A stretch of DNA of 24,591 nt from JBCDBW01 sp039182965. Its GTDB lineage: Bacteria > Verrucomicrobiota > Verrucomicrobiia > Verrucomicrobiales > DEV007. The notes under the pieces were generated by a model. The model worked only from the letters and a program-made list of their open reading frames with translations. It was not told the origin of the DNA and made no database searches. Every line of letters begins with the position of its first letter. The first letter of the stretch is position 1. A program made the position numbers and the translations under genes. Location: contig JBCDBW010000065.1 in NCBI GenBank assembly GCA_039182965.1, positions 1-24,591 of the forward strand, read 5' to 3'. Shown one piece after another: positions 22,704 to 24,591 of this stretch.

Positions 22704-24591
22704 ATGGAACGCGCCCAGCGCGAATCAGGCCTCGCGCGCGGCCAAATCCAGCTCTGGATGGGCCAGAAACTCGCCCCCGAAAGCCCCCTCTACAACATGG
22801 CCTTCGCCTTCTCCTTCGACGGGGCCATCCAACCCGAAGCCTTCGCCGAAGCCTGGCGCCAAACCACGACCGCCCACGAAGTCATCCGCACCTCAATCGC
22901 CGAACAAAACGGCATCCCCGCTCGACACGTCCTCCCCCTCGAAGCCGTCGCCTGCCAACACCTCGACTTTACCACCCAACCCAACCCAAAAAAGGCATTT
23001 CAAGTTTGGGCCCAAAAACGCGCCCGCATTCCCCTCCCCCTCAACGGTCCCCTCGCCGAATGCTTCCTCGCGCAACTCTCTCCACATCAATCCGCCTGGT
23101 ATCTCAATCAACACCACATGATCACCGACGCCGCCTCGGATGTCATCGTTTTCCAGGAACTGGCAGAACGCTATCAAGCCCTCCTCTCCAATCATCCCTC
23201 GCCCCCCATCCAACCCTCCGATTACCAATCCGCCACAGCTAACTTGGCAAAGTCAGTCCCCGAAAACGCGCGCCAAGAAGCCCGCGCCCACTGGCAATCA
23301 AGGTTCAGTCAGGAAGGCCGCACAACACCCTTTTACGGAAACAGCAATACACCTGATTCCGATCGCACCCGGCGCCGCACCCTCACTCTCAATCACACAA
23401 AATCCACAAACCTTCGAGATCTCTCCGAATCCGATACTTTCCTCAGCTTCACCCCGCAGATCTCGTCCTTCGCCATCTTCGCCACGATCCTCTCCGCATG
23501 GCTGCACCGCGTCGGCGGCCAGGATGATGTAAGCTTCGACGCCCCCACGAGAAACCGCCCCACCCCGGAAGCAAGAACCTGCCCCGGCCTCTTCATCGAA
23601 CTGCTGCCCTTCGCCGTCTCCATCGACCCCGGAGAATCCTTCCGCACCCTCGGCGAAAAATGCCTCTCCGAAACCAATGCCTTCCTCCGCAACGCCATCC
23701 CCGAATCCAGTTCGCCTTCCGCCGATACCATCGGAAATGTCGTCCTCAATTTCGTCTCCGCCTCCTTCGGCCCCTTCGCCGGCATCCCCACCACGGTCGA
23801 TTGGATCCACTCCGGTCACGGCGACCGCTTTCACGCCCTCCGCATCCAAATCCACGACTTCGATGAGTCCGGCGAATACTCCCTGCACTTCGATTTCAAC
23901 GAGGAAATCTTCCCGCCAGAACGCCAGGAAGACGCCCTCCAACACTTCGAAACCCTCCTCGAACACTTCCTCGAAAATCTCGATGCCCCCATCGATGCAG
24001 TCGATCTCCTGACGCCCGAAGAACGAACCCGAACGCTCGTCGAGTTTAACGAAACATCCTCCGAACCGCTCCCCAAAAAAACTCTCGTCTCTCTCTTCAA
24101 AGAATCCGCTTCCCGCTTCCCCGACCACGTCGCCCTCCGTGAAAAAGACAAATCCTGGTCCTTCACCACCCTCGAACAAGAATCCGCCGCCCTCGCCAAA
24201 GCACTCGAAAAACAAGGGGTCGGTCCCGGGAACACGGTGGTGGTCTTCATGAAACGCTCCGCCTCAGCCGTCCTCGCCATCCTCGCCGTCCTCCGCTCAG
24301 GAGCCGCCTACGTGCCCGTCGATCCACGATATCCAAAAGAACGGGTCCAGGATATCCTCGAAAATTCGGGCGCACGCGTCGCCCTCACCACCACCGCCTC
24401 ACCGCCACTTCCCAAAGACACCTCCGTCAAATCCCTCAACATCGAAAAACTCGACGCCACCGACAAAAACCCTCCCGCACCACACCCGTCACCCGACAAC
24501 CTCCCACTCGAAGCCCTCGCCTACATCATCTACACGTCCGGCTCGACCGGTAAGCCCAAAGGCGTCCCCATCACCCACGCTGGCCTCGCCG
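22704..24591 (+). CDS. Nonribosomal peptide synthetase, C-A module (3' end outside window)
   Basis: An uninterrupted frame of 629 codons from ATG 22704 to the window edge; TTG at 22692 or 22659 are possible earlier starts. Residues about 10-450 are a condensation domain: C1 GQIQLWMGQKL, C2 HEVIRTSI, C3 HHMITDAASD (137-146, catalytic His138, with Ala in place of the usual Gly), then RTCPGLFIELLPFAVSI for C5. From about 460 an adenylation domain begins (LVSLFKESASRFPDHVAL), with A2 LRSGAAYVPVDPRYP and A3 AYIIYTSGSTGKPKG (606-620). The substrate pocket is beyond the window. A C domain at the very N-terminus means this protein receives an acyl or aminoacyl group from another carrier, plausibly the free ACP. 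No Shine-Dalgarno site is visible. Confidence 0.93.
   Translation, partial: MERAQRESGLARGQIQLWMGQKLAPESPLYNMAFAFSFDGAIQPEAFAEAWRQTTTAHEVIRTSIAEQNGIPARHVLPLEAVACQHLDFTTQPNPKKAFQVWAQKRARIPLPLNGPLAECFLAQLSPHQSAWYLNQHHMITDAASDVIVFQELAERYQALLSNHPSPPIQPSDYQSATANLAKSVPENARQEARAHWQSRFSQEGRTTPFYGNSNTPDSDRTRRRTLTLNHTKSTNLRDLSESDTFLSFTPQISSFAIFATILSAWLHRVGGQDDVSFDAPTRNRPTPEARTCPGLFIELLPFAVSIDPGESFRTLGEKCLSETNAFLRNAIPESSSPSADTIGNVVLNFVSASFGPFAGIPTTVDWIHSGHGDRFHALRIQIHDFDESGEYSLHFDFNEEIFPPERQEDALQHFETLLEHFLENLDAPIDAVDLLTPEERTRTLVEFNETSSEPLPKKTLVSLFKESASRFPDHVALREKDKSWSFTTLEQESAALAKALEKQGVGPGNTVVVFMKRSASAVLAILAVLRSGAAYVPVDPRYPKERVQDILENSGARVALTTTASPPLPKDTSVKSLNIEKLDATDKNPPAPHPSPDNLPLEALAYIIYTSGSTGKPKGVPITHAGLA

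Noticed and set aside
22649..23242. + strand frames of 197 and 146 aa at the start of the NRPS
   Set aside because: Pro/Arg/Ser-rich out-of-frame translations; the true frame starts at 22704 and stays open to the window end.
23298..24215. 305-aa open frame antisense to the NRPS
   Set aside because: Gly/Glu/Phe-rich mirror with no motif; the + frame has C and A domain signatures throughout.

Overview
The window looks like a chromosomal stretch from a Verrucomicrobiota-type bacterium (Opitutae/Puniceicoccales-like is my best guess, not proven). Three things suggest this. There are large secreted proteins with a lamin-tail domain and the C-terminal 'VECSTDLESW' style of that phylum, and a prepilin-type pseudopilin lies next to other secreted proteins. 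Codon use is strongly strand-dependent, and Shine-Dalgarno sites are mostly weak or absent. The + strand is C-rich and G-poor whichever way the genes point, so + genes use C-ending codons and - genes use G-ending codons. No tRNA, rRNA, CRISPR array, transposase or phage gene was seen.

Layout. 0.2-1.0 kb: a TIM-barrel sugar isomerase/epimerase. 1.1-6.0 kb (- strand): a 1065-aa secreted protein, a pseudopilin and a small secreted protein, with a strong terminator between the last two. 6.2-7.9 kb (+): a PHP-type histidinol-phosphatase-like gene overlapping a divergent dihydropteroate synthase gene by 4 bases. 8.0-9.6 kb (-): a LysR regulator and a HAD phosphatase, also overlapping by 4 bases. 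9.6-10.0 kb: a gene-free, repeat-bearing gap. 10.0-12.8 kb (+): an Mla-type lipid-transport operon (permease, ATPase, MCE protein). 12.8-13.7 kb (+): an S1/P1 nuclease. 13.7-16.0 kb: two divergent glycosyltransferases.

16.0-24.6 kb is the most interesting part, an apparently undescribed nonribosomal-peptide-type gene cluster running off the right edge. On the - strand are an ornithine-cyclodeaminase-family enzyme, a stand-alone amino-acid adenylating enzyme, a phytanoyl-CoA-dioxygenase-family oxygenase and an acyl-CoA-dehydrogenase-family flavoprotein. A free acyl carrier protein faces them on the + strand, behind a degenerate HupE/UreJ-like membrane protein. Divergent from the operon starts an NRPS of order C-A-..., cut by the window end. 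A adenylation enzyme + free carrier protein + ACAD is the known recipe for oxidising a carrier-bound amino acid (prolyl to pyrrolyl in pyoluteorin or prodigiosin, prolyl to pyrroline in anatoxin). The cyclodeaminase could supply the cyclic amino acid, the oxygenase could hydroxylate it, and the N-terminal C domain of the NRPS could accept it. The substrate is not proven, and the adenylation pocket does not match a proline code I know.

Several gene boundaries carry tandem 7-bp repeats of two related classes (NNNCACT and NNNATTC), which form stop codons, a start-site leader and part of a signal peptide.
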